A DNA stretch of 64,000 bases from Bacteroidia bacterium (GCA_030428865.1 JAUIEK010000001.1:186001-250000), one strand, 5' to 3'. Shown: positions 25,214 to 33,637, numbered from the stretch's first letter. A program made the numbers and translations. The notes: generated from the sequence alone by a model not told the origin.

Positions 25214-26026
25214 ATGAAAGACAAGAGAGTGTTGTATGTTTCGTCGGAAGTAATTCCTTATCTACCGGAAACAGAAATATCATCTACAGCGTTTAATGTT
25301 GCAAAAAATGCACATTCAAAAGGAGTTCAAACAAGGATATTTATGCCTCGATATGGTGTTATAAATGAAAGAAGGCATCAGTTACACGAAGTAATTCGAC
25401 TTTCGGGAATGAATTTGATAATCAATGATATGGATATGCCTTTGATTATTAAAGTGGCTTCAATACCGAAAGAAAGAATGCAGGTATACTTTATAGATAA
25501 CGAAGAGTACTTTAAAAGAAAAGCTATTTTTACTGATGAGGATGATCAACTCTTTTCTGATAATGATGAACGAGCTATTTTCTTTGCAAAAGGCGTTGTA
25601 GAAACAGTAAAAAAACTGAATTGGGCTCCAGATATTATTCATGTTCACGGCTGGATGGCATCGTTGTTACCCTTATATTTAAAGAAATATTATAGTGAAG
25701 AACCGCTTTTTTCAGATAGTAAGATAGTAACTTCTGTCTATGAAAAAGATTTTGAAGGAACACTAAATAAAGAATTAGCCAATAAGATTCAGTTTGATAA
25801 AATAGGAGCAGGTGATACAAATACGTTAAAAAAACCAGATTTTGAAGCTCTCATGAAAGTTGCTGTTGAAAACTCAGATGCTGTAATGTACGGAAGTGAG
25901 TCAGTAGCTAAGAACATTACTGGTTTTGTTAACGAGAAGAAACTTCCTGCTTTAGAATATAACTCAGATGGTACTCCAGAGCACTATTTAAATTTTTACA
26001 AAAGCCTAATTGATCAGAACTCATAA
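25214..26026 (+). CDS. Stand-alone glycogen/starch synthase N-terminal domain (GT5-like)
   Basis: A 270-residue protein matching only the first Rossmann domain of glycogen synthase: 'VLYVSSEVIPYLPETEISS' (in place of the ADP-glucose-binding KxGGL), 'RIFMPRYGVINERRHQLHE', 'DNEEYFKRKAIF', and 'WAPDIIHVHGWMASLLPLYL'. The second GT-B domain with the catalytic Glu/Lys region is absent, and the stop is clean. I recall such half-length proteins next to panC in many Bacteroidota, so it is a conserved short form, not a truncation. Whether it is an enzyme is doubtful. It leads an operon with DUF4270 and glmS. Confidence 0.82.
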   Translation: MKDKRVLYVSSEVIPYLPETEISSTAFNVAKNAHSKGVQTRIFMPRYGVINERRHQLHEVIRLSGMNLIINDMDMPLIIKVASIPKERMQVYFIDNEEYFKRKAIFTDEDDQLFSDNDERAIFFAKGVVETVKKLNWAPDIIHVHGWMASLLPLYLKKYYSEEPLFSDSKIVTSVYEKDFEGTLNKELANKIQFDKIGAGDTNTLKKPDFEALMKVAVENSDAVMYGSESVAKNITGFVNEKKLPALEYNSDGTPEHYLNFYKSLIDQNS

Positions 26027-26034
26027 AAATAGAT

Positions 26035-27624
26035 ATGAAAAAAACACTTTTACGTAGAGGAATTTCAATGCTGGCTATTGCTTTGTTCCTGTCTTTAATA
26101 GCTTCTTGTGAAAAAGATTTTACTGATATAGGCTCTGAAATTATTGACAATTCAAAATTCTCGACGAGTGATATAACTTTTGAAGTCGAAGTAACAGGTC
26201 AAGACATAGAGACAGTAAGAGCAGACAATATTCAATTAGGGGTATTAGGTCAATATCTACTTGGAGTTTACAATAATGAAAATTATGAAAAGATTGAAGC
26301 ATCTATCGTTAGTCAAATTGGTATAACCACTTCTTTAGAAGTTGCAGATTTGGAAGATTATACAAATGTTACAGAGGTAGTTACACAAATTGACACGATT
26401 TTTCTTAAGCTGCCTTATCAAGCAACAGCTTCTTCAGACGGAACACTAGAAATTGACTCTGTTATTGGAAATCCAGAAGTTGCATTTAATCTTAATGTGT
26501 ACAGAATTAGCACTTTCTTAAACAGGTTAAACCCTAGTAACCCTGCTCAAAATAATTCATATCAGTCGAATTATGATTATAATGAAGTTCCGGGAGAACT
26601 TAACGCTCAATCAGATTTTGAGTTCAAGCCCAATAAAAATGATACTGCAATTGTTATTAAAAGAAAGGCAAATGGAGTTGTTTATGATAAAGACACGGTA
26701 AAATATACAGCGAATAGTAGTTCAACTGTACCAATCCCTTTTGCAAGAATTCCGCTTAAAGAAGACCTTATGAAAAGTATACTTTTGGATGAATATCAAG
26801 GGCCGAATTTTTCTAGTCAAGATGCTTTTAATGAGTATTTTAGAGGAATTCTTCTTGAAGCATCAGGAGATGATGGTTCTCTTATTTCTTTTGATTTTAG
26901 TAATTCAAATACTTTGCTCAGTCCAAGTATTGAAGTGTATTATACAAATATAATTTCTCATGACGCTGGAATAGATACTGTTAAGGTAAATCACTCTTTC
27001 CCTTTATCTGGAATTAGAAATAGTATTTATAATATGACTCCTCGAGTAGCTTCTTCAGTCAACAACTTCCCAATTCAGGGAACAGCAGGTTCTAGAGGAT
27101 TGATTCAACTTTTCGGACCAGATAATAACGGAAATAATATTCCAGATGAAATAGAAGAATTAAGAACTAGAGATTGGTTAATTAATGATGCGTCGCTAAC
27201 TTTTTATGTAGATCAAGACGCTTCAAGAAATGACAGTGTGCCGTATCGTTTGTTCTTATATAAGGAAGGAGAGATTAATTCGACTACAGTTTCTTCACAA
27301 ATTGATGATGCTTTTCTCCCTAACAATAACAATGGAAGATCATCTTTAGGCGGTTATCTAGAGCAGGTAGATGATGAGCCAGATAAGTATACATTTAACA
27401 TTACTCGCTATGTGTCAAGACTCTTAAGAGGAGAAACAAATTACGCTCCGCCTTTGGTTTTAAAAGTATATAACCCTACAGACACTCCAACTACTTCTAT
27501 AGACACAATAGTAGATACATACAACTGGAATCCTAAGGGAGTAATACTTTTAAACAATTTATTGCAGAATGGAGGTAGAAGACCTCAGTTAAAGATTTCC
27601 TATTCAGAAAAACTAACGGATTAA
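26035..27624 (+). CDS. DUF4270 lipoprotein
   Basis: A 529-residue lipoprotein with a signal peptide and lipobox IASC (Cys23-24 region), then 'EKDFTDIGSEI' and a long beta-rich region ('SPSIEVYYTNI', 'DDEPDKYTFNITRYVSRLLR', 'RPQLKISYSEK'). DUF4270 proteins are widespread outer-membrane-type lipoproteins of Bacteroidota; no function is established to my knowledge. It starts 8 bases after the GT5-like gene and is followed by glmS after 22 bases, so all three are likely on one mRNA. Confidence 0.85.
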   Translation: MKKTLLRRGISMLAIALFLSLIASCEKDFTDIGSEIIDNSKFSTSDITFEVEVTGQDIETVRADNIQLGVLGQYLLGVYNNENYEKIEASIVSQIGITTSLEVADLEDYTNVTEVVTQIDTIFLKLPYQATASSDGTLEIDSVIGNPEVAFNLNVYRISTFLNRLNPSNPAQNNSYQSNYDYNEVPGELNAQSDFEFKPNKNDTAIVIKRKANGVVYDKDTVKYTANSSSTVPIPFARIPLKEDLMKSILLDEYQGPNFSSQDAFNEYFRGILLEASGDDGSLISFDFSNSNTLLSPSIEVYYTNIISHDAGIDTVKVNHSFPLSGIRNSIYNMTPRVASSVNNFPIQGTAGSRGLIQLFGPDNNGNNIPDEIEELRTRDWLINDASLTFYVDQDASRNDSVPYRLFLYKEGEINSTTVSSQIDDAFLPNNNNGRSSLGGYLEQVDDEPDKYTFNITRYVSRLLRGETNYAPPLVLKVYNPTDTPTTSIDTIVDTYNWNPKGVILLNNLLQNGGRRPQLKISYSEKLTD

Positions 27625-27646
27625 GAACGTTTAAAGTAGAAATTTT

Positions 27647-29503
27647 ATGTGTGGAATTACAGGATACATAGGTCATAGAGAGGCATATCCAATTGTTATT
27701 AATGGATTAAAAAGACTTGAATATAGAGGCTATGACAGTGCGGGAGTGATGTTGTTTGATGGACAAGAAATGCACTTATCCAAAACCAAAGGAAAAGTAG
27801 CTGATTTAGAATCAATAATAAGTAAATCGCCAGACAAAAAACTAGGTAGTATAGGAATTGGTCACACTAGATGGGCAACGCATGGCGTACCAAATGATGT
27901 TAACTCTCACCCTCATTTCTCACAATCAGGAGATTTGGTAATTGTTCACAATGGTATTATCGAAAATTATGATACCCTAAAAAAAGAGCTGATCAAAAGA
28001 GGCTATTCTTTTAAAAGTGATACTGATACAGAAGTTTTAGTAAACTTAATAGAAGAAGTTAAAAAAGAAGAAAACTGCAAGCTAGGAAAAGCTGTTCAAC
28101 TTGCTTTAACACAAGTTGTAGGAGCATATGCAATAGCTGTTTTTGACAAAACAAAGCCCAATGAAATTGTGGTAGCCAGATTGGGAAGTCCCATAGCAAT
28201 CGGTATTGGAAAAGATTTTGAAGAATTTTTTGTAGCTTCAGATGCCTCTCCGTTTATAGAGTTTACAAAAGATGCGATCTATTTAGAAGATGAAGAGATG
28301 GCTATTATAAAACTTGAACGAGGTGTAAAAGTTAGAAAAATAAAAGACGATTCATTAGTTGATGCAAAAATTCAAGAGCTTCAACTTAGTTTAGAGCAGA
28401 TTGAAAAAGGAGGTTACGACCATTTTATGCTCAAAGAAATTTATGAGCAACCCAAGGCAATCATAGATACATACAGAGGGAGAATGTTGGCTGATGAAGG
28501 AATTATCAAAATGGCAGGAATAGATGATCATATTGAGAAATTTCTAAATGCAGACCGAATTATTATTGTTGCTTGTGGAACTTCTTGGCATGCGGGATTA
28601 GTAGGAGAGTATCTTTTTGAAGATATGGCACGTGTTCCTGTAGAGGTAGAGTACGCTTCAGAGTTTCGTTACAGAAATCCAATTATTACATCAAAAGATG
28701 TTGTAATAGCAATATCTCAGTCTGGAGAAACGGCTGATACGTTAGCAGCAATTAAATTGGCCAAATCAAAAGGAGCATTTGTTTTTGGTGTTTGTAATGT
28801 AGTGGGATCTTCTATTGCAAGAGAGACACACGCTGGAGCTTATACTCATGCAGGTCCTGAAATTGGTGTCGCATCTACAAAAGCGTTTACTACTCAAATT
28901 ACTATTTTGTCGTTAATAGCTTTAAAGTTGGCGAAAAAACGAGGAACATTGTCTCAAACTGCCTTTCACATGTATCTTCAAGAGTTGCAGTTAATTCCGA
29001 ATAAAGTTGAAAGACTACTTCAAATTGATGACCATGTTAAAGAGATTGCTAAAGTTTATAAAGACGCGACTAATTGTTTGTATTTAGGAAGAGGGTTTAA
29101 TTTTCCTGTAGCATTAGAAGGTGCCTTAAAACTGAAAGAGATTTCATATATTCATGCAGAAGGTTATCCTGCTGCAGAAATGAAGCATGGACCCATTGCT
29201 TTGATTGATGAAAACATGCCAGTTTTTGTTATTGCAACAAACAAAGGACATTATGAGAAAATTGTTAGTAATGTTCAGGAAATTAAATCAAGAAATGGTA
29301 AAATTATTGCCATTGTTACAGAAGGAGATATAGTAGTGAAAGAAATAGCAGATCATGTAATTGAGATTCCAGATACAGAAGAAGCATTAACGCCTTTGTT
29401 AACTACAGTTCCGCTTCAATTATTGTCGTATCACATTGCTGTTATGTTGGGTAAAAATGTTGATCAGCCTAGAAATCTAGCTAAATCAGTAACAGTAGAG
29501 TAA
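27647..29503 (+). CDS. glmS: Glucosamine-fructose-6-phosphate aminotransferase (isomerizing)
   Basis: A 618-residue enzyme that makes glucosamine-6-phosphate, the first step to UDP-GlcNAc for peptidoglycan and lipid A. The catalytic Cys is residue 2 after Met removal (MCGITGYIG); the glutaminase domain follows with 'RLEYRGYDSAG', 'GHTRWATHG' and 'HPHF', 'HNGIIENYD'. Two SIS domains hold 'CGTSWHAG', 'SQSGETADTLAA' and 'GRGFNFPVALEGALKLKEIS', and the C-terminus is 'PRNLAKSVTVE'. No glmS ribozyme-like leader is possible, because the gene starts 22 bases after DUF4270. Confidence 0.97.
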   Translation: MCGITGYIGHREAYPIVINGLKRLEYRGYDSAGVMLFDGQEMHLSKTKGKVADLESIISKSPDKKLGSIGIGHTRWATHGVPNDVNSHPHFSQSGDLVIVHNGIIENYDTLKKELIKRGYSFKSDTDTEVLVNLIEEVKKEENCKLGKAVQLALTQVVGAYAIAVFDKTKPNEIVVARLGSPIAIGIGKDFEEFFVASDASPFIEFTKDAIYLEDEEMAIIKLERGVKVRKIKDDSLVDAKIQELQLSLEQIEKGGYDHFMLKEIYEQPKAIIDTYRGRMLADEGIIKMAGIDDHIEKFLNADRIIIVACGTSWHAGLVGEYLFEDMARVPVEVEYASEFRYRNPIITSKDVVIAISQSGETADTLAAIKLAKSKGAFVFGVCNVVGSSIARETHAGAYTHAGPEIGVASTKAFTTQITILSLIALKLAKKRGTLSQTAFHMYLQELQLIPNKVERLLQIDDHVKEIAKVYKDATNCLYLGRGFNFPVALEGALKLKEISYIHAEGYPAAEMKHGPIALIDENMPVFVIATNKGHYEKIVSNVQEIKSRNGKIIAIVTEGDIVVKEIADHVIEIPDTEEALTPLLTTVPLQLLSYHIAVMLGKNVDQPRNLAKSVTVE

Positions 29504-29510
29504 ACCTAAT

Positions 29511-30113
29511 TTAGCCCTTGTCATGAACTTTTGTAGGGATATTATTGTTCCATAAGGTTAAGATGTCTGTCGCTACACTGGCTCCACTTCCGGCAGCAAT
29601 GGAAAACTGACTTCTCCATCCTGCTATAGTTCCGCAAACATATAATCCTTTTTGAACTAAGTGGTTTTCGTTTTTCAACTGAATACGATCTTTATCTGGA
29701 TTCGCTTTCTCATGAGGAATAAGAAATTCTTCTAATCCATTTATGGAAAAAGGCTTTGCATAATTTAAGGCTATAACAACAATTTTGGTTTGATATTCTT
29801 TTTTATTTGTTTGTATAAGGTAAAAATCTTCAATTTTTTGAATAGAAAAAACTTTTTCTTTTTCTATTAAAGAAACTTCTGGGTATAAATTTTTTAGTTG
29901 ATTTCTTCCTTTTTCAAGAATTTCAGCGCCTAATGTTTTTGGGTCAATTCCTAACACATTGTTAAACAAAGCACTTTGTAAATGAGATGAGTTTTGATGC
30001 AAGATGATTCCTGCTTTTTTATCTTTTGCATAAGGTTTTTTAAGTGCAGAACCAATTACAAGAGCACACTGCATACCAGAAACTCCTCCTCCAATAATTA
30101 AAACATCATACAT
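29511..30113 (-). CDS. Short FAD-dependent oxidoreductase-like protein
   Basis: A 200-residue flavoprotein-like sequence with the dinucleotide-binding 'DVLIIGGGVSGMQCALVIG' at its N-terminus and a C-terminal FAD motif 'KGLYVCGTIAGWRSQFSIAAG'. In full-length thioredoxin-reductase-like enzymes an NADPH-binding domain lies between these; here the spacing leaves no room for it and no CxxC is seen. It may use another electron donor or only bind FAD. It starts 2 bases after the marC stop on the same strand, so the two form an operon. Its stop faces the glmS stop, 7 bases apart. Confidence 0.75.
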   Translation of the reverse strand: MYDVLIIGGGVSGMQCALVIGSALKKPYAKDKKAGIILHQNSSHLQSALFNNVLGIDPKTLGAEILEKGRNQLKNLYPEVSLIEKEKVFSIQKIEDFYLIQTNKKEYQTKIVVIALNYAKPFSINGLEEFLIPHEKANPDKDRIQLKNENHLVQKGLYVCGTIAGWRSQFSIAAGSGASVATDILTLWNNNIPTKVHDKG

Positions 30114-30115
30114 GT

Positions 30116-30694
30116 TTAGAGCAAAAACTTAATATTGGTTGTAAATAACTTAACAGCGATAGCCAGAAGCACTACGCCAAAAACTTTTCGAATAATATTA
30201 ATTCCGTTAGAACCTATAATTCGTTCAATTCTGGCAGACGTTTTTAGTACGATAAAAATTAGGATTACATTTAATATGATTGCTACAATAATATTTTGCA
30301 TTTCAAACTCAGCCCGTAAAGACAAAAGAGTTGTTAAGCTACCAGGACCTGCAATTAAAGGAAAAGCAAGAGGAAATACAGTTGCCGTTACAGAATTATT
30401 TGCTTCTTCTTTGTATAAGGTAATACCAAGAATCATTTCAAGAGCAATAAAAAATAAAATTAAAGAACCGGCTACAGCAAAAGAATTTACATCTATTCCA
30501 ATAAGTTTTAAAATACTCTGACCTAAAAACAAAAAAACAATCATAATAGCACCTGCAATTAACGATGCTTTTTCAGATTGAATATGGCCTGCTTTTTTCC
30601 TTAAATCGATTACAATAGGAATGTTACCTATAATATCAATAACAGCAAACAAAACCATAAAAGCTGTTAGTATTTCTTGAAAATTAAGTCCCAT
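30116..30694 (-). CDS. MarC-family integral membrane protein
   Basis: A 192-residue protein with about six membrane helices and the MarC/UPF0056 features 'FMVLFAVIDIIGNIPIVIDL' and 'ATVFPLAFPLIAGPGSLTTLL'. The E. coli prototype was once thought to aid multidrug resistance, but that role has not held up, and the function of the family is unknown. It is the first gene of a two-gene operon with the short flavoprotein. Its promoter has a -7 box at 30714-30721. Confidence 0.88.
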   Translation of the reverse strand: MGLNFQEILTAFMVLFAVIDIIGNIPIVIDLRKKAGHIQSEKASLIAGAIMIVFLFLGQSILKLIGIDVNSFAVAGSLILFFIALEMILGITLYKEEANNSVTATVFPLAFPLIAGPGSLTTLLSLRAEFEMQNIIVAIILNVILIFIVLKTSARIERIIGSNGINIIRKVFGVVLLAIAVKLFTTNIKFLL

Positions 30695-30713
30695 GATTAA
30701 TTGTATTATCGTG

Positions 30714-30721
30714 CAAAGCTA
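30714..30721 (-). promoter_or_regulatory. -7 box TAGCTTTG of marC
   Basis: An exact minus-strand TAnnTTTG, 19 bases before the start. Confidence 0.6.
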
Positions 30722-30767
30722 CATATAGATAATGATGTGTTTGTAAAGAAAAAGGAAAAATATCTGC

Positions 30768-30775
30768 TATTTTTG
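30768..30775 (+). promoter_or_regulatory. -7 box TATTTTTG just before the DUF3109 start
   Basis: An exact TAnnTTTG with 5 bases between it and the ATG at 30781, predicting a leaderless mRNA. A TTTG lies at 30740-30743 (24-base spacer, slightly long). Confidence 0.6.
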
Positions 30776-30780
30776 CTATT

Positions 30781-31341
30781 ATGTTTCAATTAGAAAAAAC
30801 AATTGTCTCAGAAGAGATTTTAGAAGAAGAGTTTGTTTGCAATCTTAACGCTTGCAGAGGAGCTTGTTGTGTTAAAGGAGAAGGAGGTGCACCATTAGAG
30901 AAAGAGGAGACAAAAATACTAGAAGAAATTTACCCAAAAATAAAGCAACTATTAAGAAAAGAAGGTGTGCAGGCAATCGAAAAACAAGGAGCATGGGTAA
31001 AGAATGATTTCTCTGAGTTGGAAACAACGCTTGTTAACGGAGCAGAATGTGCATATGTGATTTTTGATAAAAACAATATTGCCAAATGCGGTATAGAAGA
31101 GGCGTACAATAAAGGGTTGGTAGAATTCAAGAAACCTATTTCGTGTCATTTGTATCCAATAAGGATTAAACAATACAGTTCTTTTGCTGCGATTAATTAT
31201 CATAAATGGGATATTTGCAATGACGCCTGTGAATTAGGAAAAAAACTTAAAGTGCCTATTTACAAGTTTGTAAAAGAAGCACTTATTAGAAAATTTGGTA
31301 AGAGTTGGTATGATCAGCTAGAGAGCATTCGTTTAAGATAA
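30781..31341 (+). CDS. DUF3109 cysteine-rich protein
   Basis: A 186-residue protein of the DUF3109/YkgJ-like type. It carries cysteines in 'FVCNLNACRGACCVKGEGG' (four Cys within 13 residues), single Cys in 'GAECAYVIF' and 'IAKCGIEEAY', then 'ISCHLYPIRI' and 'WDICNDACELG'. The arrangement suggests a metal or iron-sulfur site, as in relatives described as zinc/iron-chelating. No function is known. It stands alone on its strand with a promoter abutting its start. Confidence 0.85.
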   Translation: MFQLEKTIVSEEILEEEFVCNLNACRGACCVKGEGGAPLEKEETKILEEIYPKIKQLLRKEGVQAIEKQGAWVKNDFSELETTLVNGAECAYVIFDKNNIAKCGIEEAYNKGLVEFKKPISCHLYPIRIKQYSSFAAINYHKWDICNDACELGKKLKVPIYKFVKEALIRKFGKSWYDQLESIRLR

Positions 31342-31379
31342 CTTAAAAAGACGGTAACAAGTTCTAGGTTAATTTTTTG

Positions 31380-31387
31380 TACTTTTA
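31380..31387 (+). promoter_or_regulatory. Likely -7 box TACTTTTA of the small lipoprotein gene
   Basis: One mismatch to TAnnTTTG. It abuts an ATG at 31388, which makes that ATG unlikely as a start and favours the one at 31412. Confidence 0.45.
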
Positions 31388-31411
31388 ATGAGTAATCGTA
31401 AATTAAAAACC

Positions 31412-31912
31412 ATGAAAAAATTAGTTAATTTAATTGTTCTATTTTTTGTTTTTTCCAGTTGTATAAATAATACAGATTTTGAAATAATTTCCTCAGTAAC
31501 AGGAATTGTATCGGTCAGTATTCCACAAACAAATGAAACCCCTCATTCTTCAGATAATACCATTAGCATAGAACTAAATGATATTGCATCAAACCTAGAT
31601 AACGCTTCTGAAATTAATATAGATGCACTAAGTTATACTTTTACAAATGTAGATGGTAACACGAATGGAGTGATTCAAACAGCGTCTCTTAGTATTAATA
31701 CAATTACTGTTGCAGATGTTACTAATATTAACATATCTCAAGAAGAAGACACTGTTTTTGAAATTACAGACGCAACATTGCTGAATCAAATAGAACAGCA
31801 ACTTTTGTCGGGAAGCGAATTAACAATTCGCTTAACAACTAGTACTCTTTCTGATGAAAGCCCAGTGTCGTTTGATATAGAAGTCGCAGTAACATTATCA
31901 GCAAATTTCTAA
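31412..31912 (+). CDS. Small lipoprotein of unknown function
   Basis: 166 residues from the ATG at 31412, chosen because 'MKKLVNLIVLFFVFSSC' is a complete lipoprotein signal with lipobox FSSC; the upstream ATG at 31388 directly abuts the likely -7 box. The mature part is rich in N, S, T and I (for example 'IELNDIASNLDNASEINIDA') and beta-strand-like, typical of surface or outer-membrane lipoproteins. I do not recognise a family. It ends at a strong bidirectional terminator. Confidence 0.7.
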   Translation: MKKLVNLIVLFFVFSSCINNTDFEIISSVTGIVSVSIPQTNETPHSSDNTISIELNDIASNLDNASEINIDALSYTFTNVDGNTNGVIQTASLSINTITVADVTNINISQEEDTVFEITDATLLNQIEQQLLSGSELTIRLTTSTLSDESPVSFDIEVAVTLSANF

Positions 31913-31942
31913 ATAAAAGCTTAGCTTATTCAGTTTATAAAT

Positions 31943-31977
31943 ACAAAAACCCGTGTAATTATTACACGGGTTTTTGT
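31943..31977. terminator. Bidirectional terminator between the lipoprotein gene and cspA
   Basis: A long perfect stem, arms ACAAAAACCCGTGTAA and TTACACGGGTTTTTGT around a TTA loop, with T residues on both strands' 3' sides. Confidence 0.93.
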
Positions 31978-31999
31978 AAAAAAGTAATTAAAGTATTTA

Positions 32000-32191
32000 T
32001 TAAATAACTCGAACGCTTACAGCGTTTAATCCTTTTCTACCTTCACGTAATTCAAACTCTACCGTGTCTCCTTCTCTAATTTCATCTATCAATCCAGACA
32101 CATGAACAAAATGTTGTTCGTTTGAACCTTCTTCAATGATAAATCCAAAACCTTTAGATTCATTGAAAAATTTTACTGTTCCGTTTTTCAC
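32000..32191 (-). CDS. Cold-shock-domain protein
   Basis: A 63-residue single CSD protein (OB-fold RNA chaperone). The RNA-binding motifs are RNP1 'SKGFGFI' and RNP2-like 'QHFVHVSGL', with the usual start 'GTVKFFNES'. The second motif reads HFVHVS instead of the common VFVHFS, a mild change. Small CSD proteins coat RNA and melt structure, often during cold or stationary phase. The -7 box at 32217-32224 gives a leader of only ~20 bases, too short for the long cold-sensing 5' UTR of E. coli cspA. Confidence 0.93.
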   Translation of the reverse strand: MKNGTVKFFNESKGFGFIIEEGSNEQHFVHVSGLIDEIREGDTVEFELREGRKGLNAVSVRVI

Positions 32192-32216
32192 TTTAAAAAA
32201 ATATTTAATTAAGCCC

Positions 32217-32224
32217 CAAAGTTA
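32217..32224 (-). promoter_or_regulatory. -7 box TAACTTTG of the cold-shock gene
   Basis: An exact minus-strand TAnnTTTG, 25 bases before the start. Confidence 0.6.
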
Positions 32225-32264
32225 CAACTAAATAAGTTCTTAGATAACAGAATAGATAAATTTT

Positions 32265-32388
32265 TATTTTTGGTTAAAAATGAATTTTCAAAATAGAAAT
32301 AAGTGGTAGAAATAGTTAAAAAATAATAGTTGTCAAGCCCATATAAGAATGTTAGTGTTGGTAAGGGCTGCATAATAAATTTTTTTTC
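32265..32388 (+). ncRNA. Candidate small RNA unit: -7 box, hairpin and T-tract
   Basis: TATTTTTG at 32265-32272 has no gene within 300 bases on its strand. About 65 bases on, AGCCC (32336-32340) and GGGCT (32365-32369) can pair, followed by T8 near 32380-32387. This would give an RNA of roughly 110 bases. No family is recognised; the call rests on promoter-like and terminator-like parts only. Confidence 0.25.
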
Positions 32389-32552
32389 AAAACATTGAAA
32401 ATCAATTTTTTGCAAGCGATAAAAAAACATCAAAAAAATAAAACAGATTAAAAAATTGTTAAAAACTCACTGAGGTTTGTGAATAAGTATGACTTTTTTC
32501 CTGTTGCAAAAATTTCAATCTTTGTTAGCATCGATTTTAATGAAAGTTCCCC

Positions 32553-32574
32553 TTGTAAATTTAAAATTTCACAA
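32553..32574. promoter_or_regulatory. Imperfect palindrome directly upstream of nrdB
   Basis: Arms TTGTAAATTT and AAATTTCACAA around one central A; one arm has an extra C. It ends 2 bases before the nrdB ATG, a position suited to a repressor site or to a structure at the start codon. No known regulator is assigned. Confidence 0.35.
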
Positions 32575-32576
32575 AG

Positions 32577-33548
32577 ATGTCTGCAACAGAACCCATTTTA
32601 GCGCCGAATGATAACAGATTTGTAATATTTCCTATTCAACATAATGACCTGTGGGAATGGTATAAGAAACAACAAGCTTGTTTTTGGACTGCAGAAGAAA
32701 TTGATTTACATCAAGATTTGAATGATTGGGAAAGTAAATTGAATGATGATGAGCGATATTTCATTAAACACATTTTAGCATTTTTTGCAGCTTCTGATGG
32801 TATTGTAAATGAAAACCTAGCTGAAAATTTTGTGAATGAAGTACAGTATTCTGAGGCAAAGTTTTTCTACGGATTTCAGATTATGATGGAAAACATTCAC
32901 TCTGAAACGTACTCCCTTTTAATTGACACCTACGTAAAAGAAGATAAAGAAAAAGATCGTCTGTTTAGGGCAATTGAAGTGTTTCCTGCTATTAAAAAGA
33001 AAGCAGATTGGGCTTTAAAATGGATTGAATCAGATTCTTTTGCAGAGCGATTAATTGCTTTTGCGGCAGTAGAAGGAATTTTTTTTTCTGGAGCGTTTTG
33101 TTCTATTTTCTGGTTAAAGAAAAGAGGATTAATGCCAGGACTAACGTTTTCTAACGAATTAATCTCAAGAGATGAAGGAATGCACTGTGATTTTGCAGTA
33201 CACTTGCACAATAATCATTTGGTAAGCAAGGTGCCAAAAGAACGAATTAGAGAGATTATTGTGAGCGCGTTAAATATAGAACGTGAATTTATTACAGAAT
33301 CGCTCCCTGTAAGCTTAATAGGAATGAACGCAACTTTAATGACTCAATATTTAGAGTTTGTAACAGATAGGTTACTTGTTGAGTTTGAATGTGAAAAAGA
33401 ATACAACGCCACAAATCCATTTGATTTTATGGAAATGATTTCTTTAGAAGGAAAAACAAACTTCTTCGAGAAACGCGTTTCAGAATATCAAAAAGCAGGA
33501 GTAAAATCTGGCGGAACGGGAAGCATCAGCTTTGATGCAGATTTTTAG
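32577..33548 (+). CDS. nrdB: Ribonucleotide reductase class Ia, small (beta) subunit
   Basis: A 323-residue diiron protein that generates the radical needed for NDP reduction. The metal-ligand segments are '[14 protein letters not shown]' (Asp), '[12 protein letters not shown]' (Glu), 'ENIHSE' with His108, '[10 protein letters not shown]' (Glu) and '[11 protein letters not shown]' (Glu, His). Tyr112 in 'HSETYSLLI' is the radical tyrosine, so this is a classical tyrosyl-radical enzyme and not a radical-free variant. The C-terminal tail 'SISFDADF' is the normal anchor to NrdA. It is followed by nrdA after 117 bases that hold three inverted repeats. Confidence 0.97.
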   Translation: MSATEPILAPNDNRFVIFPIQHNDLWEWYKKQQACFWTAEEIDLHQDLNDWESKLNDDERYFIKHILAFFAASDGIVNENLAENFVNEVQYSEAKFFYGFQIMMENIHSETYSLLIDTYVKEDKEKDRLFRAIEVFPAIKKKADWALKWIESDSFAERLIAFAAVEGIFFSGAFCSIFWLKKRGLMPGLTFSNELISRDEGMHCDFAVHLHNNHLVSKVPKERIREIIVSALNIEREFITESLPVSLIGMNATLMTQYLEFVTDRLLVEFECEKEYNATNPFDFMEMISLEGKTNFFEKRVSEYQKAGVKSGGTGSISFDADF

Positions 33549-33637
33549 ACAACCGACTTAGTTTTCGTCTAAAAAAGAAAAATCACCTGATTCTAAATCA
33601 GGATATGTAAAAATTTTTAATATCACATTTTGTGATA
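33542..33637 (+). repeat. Three inverted repeats between nrdB and nrdA
   Basis: First, TTTTTAGAC (33542-33550) with GTCTAAAAA (33567-33575), which spans the nrdB stop. Second, CCTGATT/AATCAGG (33586-33592/33596-33602) with a CTA loop. Third, TATCACA/TGTGATA (33621-33627/33631-33637) with a TTT loop. None has a clear T-tract, so they may process, stabilise or regulate the nrd mRNA. Confidence 0.6.

Larger units (their letters stand above)
32192..32576. other. 385-base intergenic region between cspA and nrdB
   Basis: It holds the cspA -7 box (32217-32224, minus), an orphan plus-strand -7 box (32265-32272), a GC-rich hairpin with a T-tract (32336-32388) and an imperfect palindrome directly before nrdB (32553-32574). 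The rest is A+T-rich with no convincing gene; a 74-codon minus-strand frame here is not protein-like. Confidence 0.6.

Noticed and set aside
32209..32433. 74-codon minus-strand frame upstream of cspA
   Set aside because: It is rich in F and Y with no domain, spans the cspA promoter, and looks like A+T-rich non-coding sequence.
32475..32490. TGTGAATAA as a DnaA box near nrdB
   Set aside because: It differs from TTATCCACA and occurs singly; no cluster or origin features.
33621..33637. TATCACA-TTT-TGTGATA as a CRP/FNR-type site
   Set aside because: The order of half-sites is inverted relative to TGTGA-N6-TCACA, so only a generic hairpin or dyad is claimed.
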